A stretch of DNA of 6,782 nucleotides from Lysobacteraceae bacterium (GCA_003449515.1 DMHI01000050.1:1-6782); one strand, 5' to 3'. Counted from the stretch's first letter, positions 1 through 4,845 are shown. The notes: generated from the sequence alone by a model not told the origin. Translations and numbers: made by a program.

Positions 1-58
1 TTTCCGCTTCGCCGATGGCGGGGGCGCCGAAGATGAGGAATGGCGGCTCGTTGATCAT
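1..58 (-). CDS. DegT/DnrJ/EryC1/StrS sugar aminotransferase, N-terminus only
   Basis: The gene begins with ATG at 58-56 and runs off the left edge, so only 19 complete codons are visible. They read MINEPPFLIFGAPAIGEAE. The block F-G-x-P-x-I-G-E-x-E is the usual N-terminus of PLP-dependent sugar aminotransferases of the DegT/DnrJ/EryC1/StrS family, which transaminate keto-sugar nucleotides to make amino sugars for glycans. Its ATG overlaps the TGA of the upstream membrane glycosyltransferase gene (ATGA at 58-55), which implies translational coupling and one operon. In this setting it probably helps make the sugar placed on the pilin. The family call rests on a short N-terminal signature, and the PLP lysine lies outside the window. 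Confidence 0.72.
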   Translation of the reverse strand, partial: MINEPPFLIFGAPAIGEAE

Positions 59-1917
59 GGCGTGCTCCCGCGGTGGTTCTGCTCAAGGCGTGCCTGCGCC
101 TGCCTGACCAGGTGCAGCAGATCATCGCCGCCCATCGCATGGATCCCGCGATCAATCCTGTCGAGGTATTCGCGGTCACTCGCCGCCTGCCGTCGGCCGC
201 GCGCCAGAAGTTCGAGAGTGGCGTCTCCGGCCTCCGGCACCGAGGCGGCATGGGTGGCGAACAGCAGAAGCACTTCGGCGGAAAGGCTGTCGCGTCGTGC
301 AGCGGCGAGTGTGATCCGAAGCAGGGCACGGTCGTCGAGCGGAAGGCCCTCGAGCCGTTGCTCGACGAGGCCGATCAGGGCCTCGGCGTCCTGCGGTCGG
401 AGGATGTTGCTGGCCACCTTGCGCTCCATGCTCGTCCACCACCACGACTCGGCCGGCATCCCGAATCCGGCGGCCAGCAGCACCAGCGCATGCTCGCCGA
501 GGATCGAGCCCTGCGGCAGGCGGGTGACCTGCTCGAACTGGGCGATCGCTTCCGCGGTCAGTGGCGATGCCGGATCGCGGTTCGCCGCCAGCATGTAACG
601 CTCGCCGTAGTCCATTCGGGCGCGCATCGACGTGGGATTGATATCGACCTTGTAGCGCGACATCAGATCGATGTCGGCCCAGTAGGCCGACCGCAACCCG
701 GTTACCGCCACAAGCGCGGCAAGCGCCAGCGGGATCGCCAGCCTGAGGGCCGGAGCGGCCCGATCCAGCAGCGGCAGCACGACACCCAGCATGGCGATCA
801 CCACGCCGGCTGAGGGCACGTAATTGCGGTGCTCGAAGGCGAGTTCGAGCGGCAGCGGCGCGCTGGTGACCAGATGACCAGCGAAGAACCAGACGATCCC
901 GAGGCTGACCAGAGGGCGGGAGTTGCGCTGCCGCCACGCGACAGCCAGCAGCAGCACGATCAGCGCGATTCCCGCCGCCACCTCTCCGCCGGTCCAGTCG
1001 CGCAGCGCCCAGTGGTCGTAGTAGAACAGCATGGCATCGGGCCGGGGCGCGATGATCAGGCCAAGGTAGAAGGGCACGATCACCGCCTGCGAGGCGAGAC
1101 GCTCGATCGGGCCGAAATCGCGGGCGATGAAGCGCTCGGAATTCGCCACGCCGTAGCCGTAAAGCGCGATCAGCGCGAGGGCACCAATGGCGACGCCGGC
1201 GACCGTCAGCAGGCGGAGGGCTCGCGCCTGATGCGGATGGGCGGCCCGGCAACGGAACACGATGAGTTCGATGGCGAGCAGCAGGTAGGGGATGACGGCG
1301 GCGTTCTCCTTCGCTGTCCAGGCCAGCGCCGCAGCCGCGAGCGAGGTCAGGGCGAGCGGCCACGACAAGTTGCCCGAGGCCAGCAGGCGGATTCTGAACG
1401 CCACGTAGGCCCAGGCGGCCACCAGAAGAAAAGTGGCATACGCCATCTCCATGCGCTGCACGATGTACAGCACCGTCGACACCTGCAGCGGATGGACCAG
1501 CCAGACGACCGCGACGGCAACCGCCGCGAAATCGGCACGCGCCCCAAGCCCGAGGGTCTGCAGCAGGCGACGCACCAGCGCAAACAGCAGCAGGCCATTG
1601 AGCGCATGCAGCGCGATATTGGTGAGCTTGAACGCCGCCGGATCGAGGCCGCTAAGCCAGTGGTTCAGCGCGAAACTGGCATTGACCAGCGGCCGTGGCA
1701 GGCCGCCCGCCGGATCGTAGGCGAACGCGGCGTCGACAAGGCCCGGCAGCGTCAGGGTGGTGAGCCGGACGGCATCGGCCTCCAGCAGCACCGGGTAATC
1801 ATCGAACACAAAGCCGCCCGGAAGGCCGAGCAGAAACGGCATGCAGGCCAGCCCGATGCTGGCCGCGACAATCGCGGCAAGACGGGCCGGAAAGCCCTGT
1901 CGATCAGCAAGCGACAC
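55..1917 (-). CDS. Membrane GT-C-type glycosyltransferase, probable pilin glycosyltransferase (TfpW/TMTC-like)
   Basis: The 620-residue protein has an N-terminal half of about ten hydrophobic segments (from about residue 12 to 405) and a soluble, helix-rich C-terminal domain (about 420-620). GT-C features are visible. An FDDY motif (D39, D40) follows the first membrane segment, where these lipid-sugar-dependent enzymes carry catalytic acidic residues. HPLQVSTVLYIVQR, TAKENAAVIP and FEHRNYVPSAG follow, resembling the conserved loops of TMTC/O-mannosyltransferase-like proteins. Such enzymes move a sugar from a polyprenyl carrier to a protein at the outer face of the inner membrane. The start is a GTG at 1917-1915, directly abutting the TGA of the second pilin gene, with no clear ribosome binding site, so translation probably depends on the pilin gene. 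The pilins upstream and the sugar aminotransferase downstream point to pilin glycosylation. Family membership is fairly secure. The substrate and exact role are inferred, and an O-antigen-type ligase is an alternative. Confidence 0.8.
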   Translation of the reverse strand: MSLADRQGFPARLAAIVAASIGLACMPFLLGLPGGFVFDDYPVLLEADAVRLTTLTLPGLVDAAFAYDPAGGLPRPLVNASFALNHWLSGLDPAAFKLTNIALHALNGLLLFALVRRLLQTLGLGARADFAAVAVAVVWLVHPLQVSTVLYIVQRMEMAYATFLLVAAWAYVAFRIRLLASGNLSWPLALTSLAAAALAWTAKENAAVIPYLLLAIELIVFRCRAAHPHQARALRLLTVAGVAIGALALIALYGYGVANSERFIARDFGPIERLASQAVIVPFYLGLIIAPRPDAMLFYYDHWALRDWTGGEVAAGIALIVLLLAVAWRQRNSRPLVSLGIVWFFAGHLVTSAPLPLELAFEHRNYVPSAGVVIAMLGVVLPLLDRAAPALRLAIPLALAALVAVTGLRSAYWADIDLMSRYKVDINPTSMRARMDYGERYMLAANRDPASPLTAEAIAQFEQVTRLPQGSILGEHALVLLAAGFGMPAESWWWTSMERKVASNILRPQDAEALIGLVEQRLEGLPLDDRALLRITLAAARRDSLSAEVLLLFATHAASVPEAGDATLELLARGRRQAASDREYLDRIDRGIHAMGGDDLLHLVRQAQARLEQNHRGSTP

Positions 1918-2325
1918 TCAATTGCAGCCGGCGGGCTTGAGCGCGTCGTCGGTGACGGTGGCGGTGCAGCTCCAGGCGCCCGACGCCGCTGCCCGCTGCA
2001 GGGTGATCCGGGTGCCATCGACAGCAGGATTGCCGCGCACGGTGCAGCGGATGAAGCCGCCGGCGCTGCTGTCGATCTGGATCTGTGAACAGCGCGTGGT
2101 GATGGAGCGCAGGCCGATCCGCGCCGGATCGGTGGTGACCACACTGTTGGCGACCAGCTCGGTCTCGAACGGGCTCTTGCCGCCCACGATGTCCTGCAGT
2201 GCCGTGGTCAGTTGCGCGCGTGACACATAGTTCTGGTAAGCCGGGATGGCGATGGCCGCGAGGATGGCGATGATCGCCACGACGATCATCAGCTCGATCA
2301 GCGTGAATCCTTCGGCGTGCTTCAC
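1918..2325 (-). CDS. pilA: Type IV major-pilin-like protein, second of two tandem copies
   Basis: This encodes a 135-residue type IVa prepilin. The chosen start is GTG at 2325-2323, because AGGAG lies 6 bases upstream and it gives a standard six-residue leader (VKHAEG). PilD-type prepilin peptidase should cut between G6 and F7. Mature F1 and E5 (F7, E11 of the precursor) are present, followed by the long hydrophobic assembly helix (LMIVVAIIAILAAIAIPAYQ). An upstream extension of the frame to 2460 overlaps the first pilin gene and is not credible. Cysteines at 79, 94, 120 and 134 match those of the neighbouring paralogue closely, and the last pair forms the expected C-terminal D-loop. The two pilins are nearly identical through the N-terminal helix and diverge beyond it. 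This gene lies 64 bases behind the first pilin gene, behind a strong hairpin, so it is probably expressed at a lower level. It could be a minor subunit, an alternative major subunit, or co-assembled with the first. Confidence 0.93.
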   Translation of the reverse strand: MKHAEGFTLIELMIVVAIIAILAAIAIPAYQNYVSRAQLTTALQDIVGGKSPFETELVANSVVTTDPARIGLRSITTRCSQIQIDSSAGGFIRCTVRGNPAVDGTRITLQRAAASGAWSCTATVTDDALKPAGCN

Positions 2326-2350
2326 GGCGGGCTCCTGGCGAAAGGGGAAG

Positions 2351-2378
2351 GCGGCGGGCGCCAAAGGGCACCCGCCGC
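2351..2378 (-). terminator. Strong hairpin between the two pilin genes; likely attenuator or 3'-end stabiliser
   Basis: In the transcript, a 12-bp stem (GCGGCGGGUGCC with GGCGCCCGCCGC, one G-U pair) closes a four-base CUUU loop. It begins about 11 bases after the stop codon of the first pilin gene. What follows is CUUCCCCUUU, pyrimidine-rich but not a clean U-tract, so complete intrinsic termination is doubtful. Partial termination or protection of the upstream pilin message from 3' exonucleases would give an excess of the first pilin over the second pilin and the glycosyltransferase. The structure is seen; its effect is inferred. Confidence 0.6.
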
Positions 2379-2389
2379 TGGGTTGCCGA

Positions 2390-2797
2390 TTAAGGAGTGC
2401 AGCCCTGGGGCAGGAACTCCGGCGGAACGGTCGAGGTGCAGTTGAAAGCGCCGGTGGCACTGACGCGGGTCAGGGTGATCGTCCGGGTGTTGACGGTCGG
2501 GTTACCAATGATGGTGCACGCGATGGTGCCGTTAGAACCCGACGTCGCATTGATAACCGAGCAGCGCGGCGTGACCGAACGGAGGCCGAGGCGTTCGCGG
2601 GTGATGGCTGAGCCGCTGCCGCGCTGCACCAGCTCTTCGAACGCCGTGACGCCGCCGCGGATGTCGGCCAGCGCCGCGGTGACCTGCGAGCGCGAGACGT
2701 AGTTCTGGTAAGCCGGCAGCGCGATGGCGGCCAGGATGGCGATGATCGCAACGACGATCATCAGTTCGATGAGCGTGAAGCCCTTCTGGATCTTCAT
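2390..2797 (-). CDS. pilA: Type IV major pilin PilA, first of two tandem copies
   Basis: This encodes a 135-residue type IVa prepilin, the building block of retractile surface pili used for twitching, adhesion and DNA uptake. The start is ATG at 2797-2795, with AGGGG 7 bases upstream. It gives the short charged leader MKIQKG, with the PilD cleavage site between G6 and F7. E11 (mature E5) and the hydrophobic helix LMIVVAIIAILAAIALPAYQ are canonical. Cysteines lie at 79, 94, 120 and 133; C120-C133 should form the C-terminal disulfide loop, and C79-C94 probably form a second one. The head is rich in Ser, Thr and Asn, and residues 83-91 (NATSGSNGT) are plausible O-glycan acceptors. It is the promoter-proximal gene of the operon, behind a sigma-54 promoter. 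Since pilR lies in the same window, PilR control is likely. A longer upstream reading frame exists but has no leader-peptide logic. Confidence 0.95.
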   Translation of the reverse strand: MKIQKGFTLIELMIVVAIIAILAAIALPAYQNYVSRSQVTAALADIRGGVTAFEELVQRGSGSAITRERLGLRSVTPRCSVINATSGSNGTIACTIIGNPTVNTRTITLTRVSATGAFNCTSTVPPEFLPQGCTP

Positions 2798-2842
2798 GAT
2801 GAAACCCCTAGCTAGTGGTGGGAGATGTGCCCGGGCCCTGAT

Positions 2843-2869
2843 GGCACCCGTCGGTGCCGAACCCGGCAC
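2843..2869 (-). promoter_or_regulatory. pilA 5' leader with two mutually exclusive hairpins
   Basis: The predicted 5' untranslated region of the pilin mRNA contains three short segments. GTGCCG (2869-2864) pairs perfectly with CGGCAC (2859-2854) across a GGTT loop. GGCACC (2858-2853), which overlaps that second arm, pairs perfectly with GGTGCC (2848-2843) across a GACG loop. Only one stem can form at a time. This could be a stabilising 5' structure or a small switch. Both stems are only 6 bp and the region is GC-rich, so chance is possible. Confidence 0.35.
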
Positions 2870-2880
2870 GGGGCGAACAA

Positions 2881-2897
2881 TGCACCATCCATGCCAA
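2881..2897 (-). promoter_or_regulatory. Sigma-54 (RpoN) -24/-12 promoter of the pilin operon
   Basis: On the minus strand the sequence is TTGGCATGGATGGTGCA. GG at 2895-2894 and GC at 2883-2882 are separated by exactly 10 bases, and the flanks (TTGGCA and TGCA) fit the consensus TGGCAC-N5-TTGCA apart from G for the first T of the -12 box. Transcription should start near 2870, giving a leader of about 73 bases before the pilA ATG. In gammaproteobacteria pilA is classically transcribed by sigma-54 RNA polymerase activated by PilR, and a pilR 3' end is present at 6524-6782, which supports the call. Confidence 0.82.
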
Positions 2898-2911
2898 GCC
2901 CGGAAGGCTTG
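2895..2911. repeat. Inverted repeat CAAGCC-N5-GGCTTG touching the -24 box
   Basis: Perfect 6-bp arms separated by 5 bases lie immediately upstream of, and partly over, the -24 element of the pilin promoter. A protein bound here would compete with sigma-54 polymerase. There is no independent sign that it is a real operator. Confidence 0.35.
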
Positions 2912-2961
2912 CATCTGTGACGTGCTGCAAATCCTTGCGTGTGGCCGGGGCCGGCGGGGCC

Positions 2962-2973
2962 GCGCTGCAGCGC
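2962..2973. repeat. 12-bp perfect palindrome GCGCTGCAGCGC
   Basis: This perfect palindrome lies about 90-100 bases upstream of the predicted pilin transcription start, inside the region where enhancer sites for PilR would be expected. In such GC-rich DNA a palindrome of this length has only modest weight. Confidence 0.35.
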
Positions 2974-2978
2974 AGCGG

Positions 2979-2991
2979 GTCACAAAGTGAC
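2979..2991. promoter_or_regulatory. Candidate upstream activator site, GTCAC-AAA-GTGAC
   Basis: Two perfect 5-bp arms flank AAA, an AT-rich centre that stands out from the surrounding GC-rich sequence. It sits roughly 110-120 bases upstream of the predicted sigma-54 start, the usual distance for an enhancer-binding protein such as PilR. The dyad symmetry is seen; PilR binding is inferred. Confidence 0.42.
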
Positions 2992-3000
2992 GCCACGCGG

Positions 3001-3016
3001 CCAAGGCGGCCCTTGG
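3001..3016. repeat. Short hairpin CCAAGG-CGGC-CCTTGG
   Basis: A perfect 6-bp stem with a 4-base loop lies just past the stop of the hepT remnant, at the junction between the toxin-antitoxin island and the pilin promoter region. There is no T-tract on either side, so it is not a convincing intrinsic terminator. It may mark the island boundary. Confidence 0.3.
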
Positions 3017-3019
3017 GGC

Positions 3020-3199
3020 TCAGTCGATGCGGTTGTAAGCGTGCACCGCGATGTTGCGCAAGCCCACGGCGCCGCGAAGCCGGCGCGCCAAGGCAGGCTC
3101 GATGCGGCCGGACTCGGCAAGTCGCTCGAAGCTGTCGCCCATGCTCGCCGGGGGCGGTACGCCCTGCGCCGCGAGCACATGCGCCGCCCTATCGACGGC
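3020..3199 (-). pseudogene. hepT: HepT (HEPN-domain toxin) remnant, C-terminal half
   Basis: Read from 3199 down, 59 codons match residues 52-110 of the intact HepT encoded at 3846-4280, about two thirds identical by eye. Shared blocks include GVPPP, SF-x-RLA, GRIEP-x-LARRLR and AVHAY. The HEPN RNase signature R-x4-H-x-Y is retained (RNIAVHAY). The fragment has no start codon. In frame, a TAA occurs two codons before the first matching residue, where the sequence joins the hicA-proximal intergenic repeat. At the other end, the codon matching Trp-111 of the intact protein is TGA (3022-3020), and similarity stops there. The first 51 residues and the partner mntA are missing. This is a dead copy, so a functional product is unlikely. 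It is the left copy of a duplicated module. Confidence 0.85.
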
Positions 3200-3210
3200 T
3201 TACGCCGTCG
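3193..3210. repeat. Inverted repeat CGACGGC-TTAC-GCCGTCG at a deletion junction
   Basis: Perfect 7-bp arms with a 4-base centre. The left arm belongs to the hepT remnant (codons for Ala-Val-Asp) and the right arm begins the segment shared with 4699-4778. The dyad therefore sits at the point where mntA and half of hepT were lost. It may be a by-product of the deletion, or the sequence that prompted it. Confidence 0.45.
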
Positions 3211-3283
3211 CGGGCTGATCTCGGATAGGCGGGTCGCGGTCGGGTCGCGATGCTGCGGGGATGAAAGTCGTCGACGTCCTGCG
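3203..3283. repeat. Copy 1 of an ~81-bp duplicated intergenic segment plus hicA start
   Basis: The first 20 bases are identical to 4699-4718. The rest aligns with 4719-4778 with one single-base gap and 11 mismatches, about 85% overall by eye count. The segment covers the whole hicA upstream region and the first hicA codons (MKVVDVLR here, MEVVDVLR in copy 2). Matching non-coding and coding sequence together show a DNA duplication, not just two related genes. Confidence 0.88.
3231..3249 (+). promoter_or_regulatory. Direct repeat GGGTCGCG, 11-bp period, upstream of hicA
   Basis: GGGTCGCG occurs at 3231-3238 and again at 3242-3249, one helical turn apart, ending 11 bases before the hicA ATG. 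Such phasing would suit a repressor binding one face of the helix. The repeat is eroded in copy 2 (around 4727-4746), next to the dead hicA. No -35/-10 pair is convincing here. Confidence 0.3.
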
Positions 3284-3449
3284 GGTGCTGAAGCGGAACG
3301 GCTGGGAGGTTGTTGCCGTTCGCGGCAGCCATCGCCAGCTGAAGCATCCCGTGTTACCGGGCCGCGTGACCGTCGCCGGCAAGCCGAGCGTCGACATCGC
3401 GCCGGGTACACTGGCCAGCATCCTCAGGCAAGCCAGCATCAAGAGGTGA
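3261..3449 (+). CDS. hicA: HicA-type mRNA interferase toxin
   Basis: This encodes a 62-residue protein of normal HicA length. HicA toxins are small double-stranded-RNA-binding-fold RNases that cut mRNA and stop growth unless bound by HicB. The family pattern is clear: an N-terminal helix with VLKRNGWE (residues 9-16), the strand VVAVRGSHRQLKHP with catalytic His-24, then VTVAGKPS and the C-terminal helix PGTLASILRQASIKR. The start at ATG 3261 fits the family N-terminus (M-K-x-x-D-V-L-R). Only G-rich sequence (GCGGGG) precedes it, a weak ribosome binding site that would keep toxin output low. Its stop is 5 bases from the hicB start. A broken homologue lies at 4756. The divergent partner that once sat to its left (mntA-hepT) is deleted in this copy. 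Confidence 0.93.
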   Translation: MKVVDVLRVLKRNGWEVVAVRGSHRQLKHPVLPGRVTVAGKPSVDIAPGTLASILRQASIKR

Positions 3450-3454
3450 ACCCA

Positions 3455-3667
3455 ATGCGCTATGCCGTAGTGATCGAGACGACCGCCAGCGGCTATTCGG
3501 CGTGGCTGCCTGATCTGCCGGGCTGCGTTGCCGCGGCGGAAACGATTGACGAGGTCGAGCGGCTGATCGCCGAGGCCGTCGCCTTCCACATCGACGGGCT
3601 GCGGGCCGACGGGCTGCCGGTGCCCGCGCCGCGCGTGACCGTGTCGACGGTCGACGTGGCGGCCTGA
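3455..3667 (+). CDS. hicB: HicB-type antitoxin, short form
   Basis: This encodes a 70-residue protein with the HicB partial RNase-H fold: MRYAVVIE strand, G-Y-S-A-W-x-PDLPGC signature (residues 13-24), AAETIDEVERLIAEAVAFHIDGLRADG helix (26-53), and VPAPR (56-60). HicB binds HicA and blocks its active site. The start at ATG 3455 is supported by AGAGG, which overlaps the end of hicA, so the two genes are coupled in toxin-then-antitoxin order, normal for hicAB. The protein ends at about residue 70 and has no C-terminal helix-turn-helix or ribbon-helix-helix domain, so it probably cannot bind DNA itself, and autoregulation would need another factor. Its stop codon abuts the antisense PIN-domain fragment. 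The pair looks intact and likely functional. Confidence 0.93.
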   Translation: MRYAVVIETTASGYSAWLPDLPGCVAAAETIDEVERLIAEAVAFHIDGLRADGLPVPAPRVTVSTVDVAA

Positions 3668-3668
3668 C

Positions 3669-3836
3669 GGCGCAGTCGACGACGCGCAGGCCGAGATGTT
3701 CGGCGAAACCGTGGAAGTCGCGATCGGCGTGCAGCAGCATGAGGTCGTCGGCGATGCACCGGGTGGCAAGGGTGGGATCGCCGATCACGATCGCCTTGAG
3801 GCGGTCGCCTTGAGCCGGGGTGAGGCGTCGGGAGGG
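3669..3836 (-). pseudogene. PIN-domain (VapC-like) toxin, C-terminal fragment
   Basis: On the minus strand, about 56 codons resemble the C-terminal third of a VapC PIN-domain RNase. They include VIGDPTLATRCIADDL, then MLLHADRDFHGFAEHLGLRVVDCA. The acidic residue in GDPT and the LLHADRDF block are where PIN proteins carry their third and fourth metal-binding acids. The N-terminal two thirds, with the first Asp and the conserved Glu, are absent. The left end reads through without its own stop into antisense of hicB, and the right end stops 9 bases short of the hepT stop codon. It has no start codon with a ribosome binding site. It is a dead remnant of a vapBC pair; the matching VapB-like piece may be the fragment at 4846-5001. 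The PIN assignment rests on a short region. Confidence 0.68.
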
Positions 3837-3845
3837 CGATTGACG

Positions 3846-4280
3846 TCAGCGGCGACTTGGCGCGCGCGGGGTCGGCGGGACGAGAAGCGCGCGCGCGAGC
3901 GCTTCGAGGTCGCCGAGTCGGGTGGTGGCCAGCGCATGCACCACAGCCCAATCCATGCGGTCGTAGGCGTGCACCGCCAAGTTTCGAAAGCCCACCGCGC
4001 TGCGAAGGCGGCGGGCGAGATCAGGCTCGATGCGCCCCGCGTCGGCGAGGCGGTCGAAGCTCTCGGCCATCGTGGTGGGCGGGGGGACGCCCTCCGCCAC
4101 GGTGGCGTGGCTGGCCATGTCGACCGCCAGCTGCACGGCGCGGATGAGATTGACGGAAACGATGTCCTGGGCGTCGATGTCGCGCGACAGCGCTTCCGCC
4201 GTCGCCGGGCATGTGGCGCGGATGCGCGCCAGGCAGCGCTGCAAGGCCTCGGCCTTGGCCTGGAGAACGCGGTCCGTCAT
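3846..4280 (-). CDS. hepT: HepT, HEPN-domain RNase toxin of the HepT-MntA pair
   Basis: This encodes a 144-residue, all-helical HEPN protein (DUF86 type). The catalytic signature R-x4-H-x-Y is at R99-H104-Y106 (RNLAVHAY). HepT cleaves RNA, and in characterised systems the partner MntA silences it by adding AMP to the tyrosine of this motif. The start at ATG 4280-4278 overlaps the mntA stop (ATGA), so the two are translated together, with the antitoxin first. The length is normal for the family and no defect is visible. A decayed homologue of its C-terminal half lies at 3020-3199. The 3' end abuts the PIN-domain fragment. Family assignment is strong; toxicity is inferred from the family. Confidence 0.92.
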   Translation of the reverse strand: MTDRVLQAKAEALQRCLARIRATCPATAEALSRDIDAQDIVSVNLIRAVQLAVDMASHATVAEGVPPPTTMAESFDRLADAGRIEPDLARRLRSAVGFRNLAVHAYDRMDWAVVHALATTRLGDLEALARALLVPPTPRAPSRR

Positions 4281-4675
4281 CGCGAGCTCAACGCCGCGAG
4301 CCGCTGGTCCATCAGTCGCTGGTAGGCCGGCATGAAATCAGCAACATCGGTGAGGTGGCGTGCGGTCAGCGCGCCGTGGGCCGCCACATCGCCGGCCACG
4401 CGGACGCCGCTCGAGAGGATCTCGCCCATCAGCGGGACGCCGGCGCGCCGCAGGTCGATGAGATCGACGGGTCGGCCGCTGGCGGCGGCGAGCGCATCGA
4501 CCAGAAGGAGTTTGTCGTCGACGGTCAGCGGCCGCCCGAGGTCAATGGCGATGTCGATATCGCTGTCGGGGCGGGGCCTGCCGCGCGCTACCGAGCCGAA
4601 GACGAAGGCGAGCCGCGGCGTGCCCGCCGCGTGGCAGGCCTCGGTGATTCGAGCATTGAGGGCGGCGTCGAACAT
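4277..4675 (-). CDS. mntA: MntA, minimal nucleotidyltransferase antitoxin
   Basis: This encodes a 132-residue protein of the MNT/nucleotidyltransferase superfamily. The active-site motif G-S-x10-D-x-D is exact at G27-S28 and D39-D41 (FGSVARG, then DSDIDIAI), and a third acidic residue is likely in PVDLIDL (D71 or D74). MntA antitoxins use ATP to AMPylate their partner HepT and block its RNase activity. The start is ATG at 4675-4673. The upstream sequence has no clear ribosome binding site, which is odd for the first gene of an antitoxin-toxin pair. Its 5' end faces away from the hicA remnant across the duplicated intergenic segment 4699-4778, the ancestral divergent arrangement. The gene appears intact. 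Confidence 0.92.
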   Translation of the reverse strand: MFDAALNARITEACHAAGTPRLAFVFGSVARGRPRPDSDIDIAIDLGRPLTVDDKLLLVDALAAASGRPVDLIDLRRAGVPLMGEILSSGVRVAGDVAAHGALTARHLTDVADFMPAYQRLMDQRLAALSSR

Positions 4676-4698
4676 GGGCGCAGGATAGCGCGGGCTCG

Positions 4699-4778
4699 CG
4701 CCGTCGCGGGCTGATCTCCGACAGGCCGGTTGCCGTCGGTCACGACGCGGTGGGCATGGAAGTGGTCGACGTCCTGCG
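4699..4778. repeat. Copy 2 of the ~81-bp duplicated intergenic segment plus hicA start
   Basis: This aligns with 3203-3283: an identical 20-base block at 4699-4718, then about 80% identity through the first eight hicA codons. Here the left neighbour is the intact mntA (starting 24 bases away) and the right neighbour is a dead hicA, the reverse of copy 1. Confidence 0.88.
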
Positions 4779-4837
4779 CATCCCGTGTTTCCGTGCTGCG
4801 TAACGTACCGCCGAGCGTGCGCAGTCGCCGGGCATCG
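4756..4837 (+). pseudogene. hicA: hicA remnant with internal deletion
   Basis: From ATG 4756 the first eight codons (MEVVDVLR) match the intact HicA (MKVVDVLR). The sequence then jumps from the equivalent of base 3283 directly to the equivalent of base 3345 (CATCCCGTGTT, identical in both). The loss is 61 bases, which removes catalytic His-24 and shifts the frame, so translation ends at TAA 4801-4803 after 15 codons. Patchy similarity to the rest of hicA (for example GCCGAGCGT) can be followed to about 4837, where the VapB-like fragment begins on the other strand. No hicB remains. The gene is dead; the right-hand limit is approximate. Confidence 0.8.
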
Positions 4838-4845
4838 TTGAACGC

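Noticed and set aside
176..1363. Second minus-strand frame (395 codons) overlapping the glycosyltransferase
   Set aside because: It is an Arg/Pro/Gly-rich out-of-frame shadow of the same strand with no recognisable fold.
829..2088. Long plus-strand reading frame (419 codons) opposite the glycosyltransferase and second pilin
   Set aside because: It is rich in Gln, Arg, Gly and His with no domain pattern, typical of the antisense of a GC-rich membrane gene. The minus strand carries clear pilin and GT-C motifs.
2939..3454. Extended hicB start far upstream (frame open from 2939)
   Set aside because: It would run through the hepT remnant and hicA in another frame. The ATG at 3455 has a ribosome binding site and gives a standard HicB N-terminus.
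3696..4325. Plus-strand frame (209 codons) opposite hepT and the PIN fragment
   Set aside because: It is antisense to HepT with its conserved R-x4-H-x-Y; low-complexity composition and no ribosome binding site.
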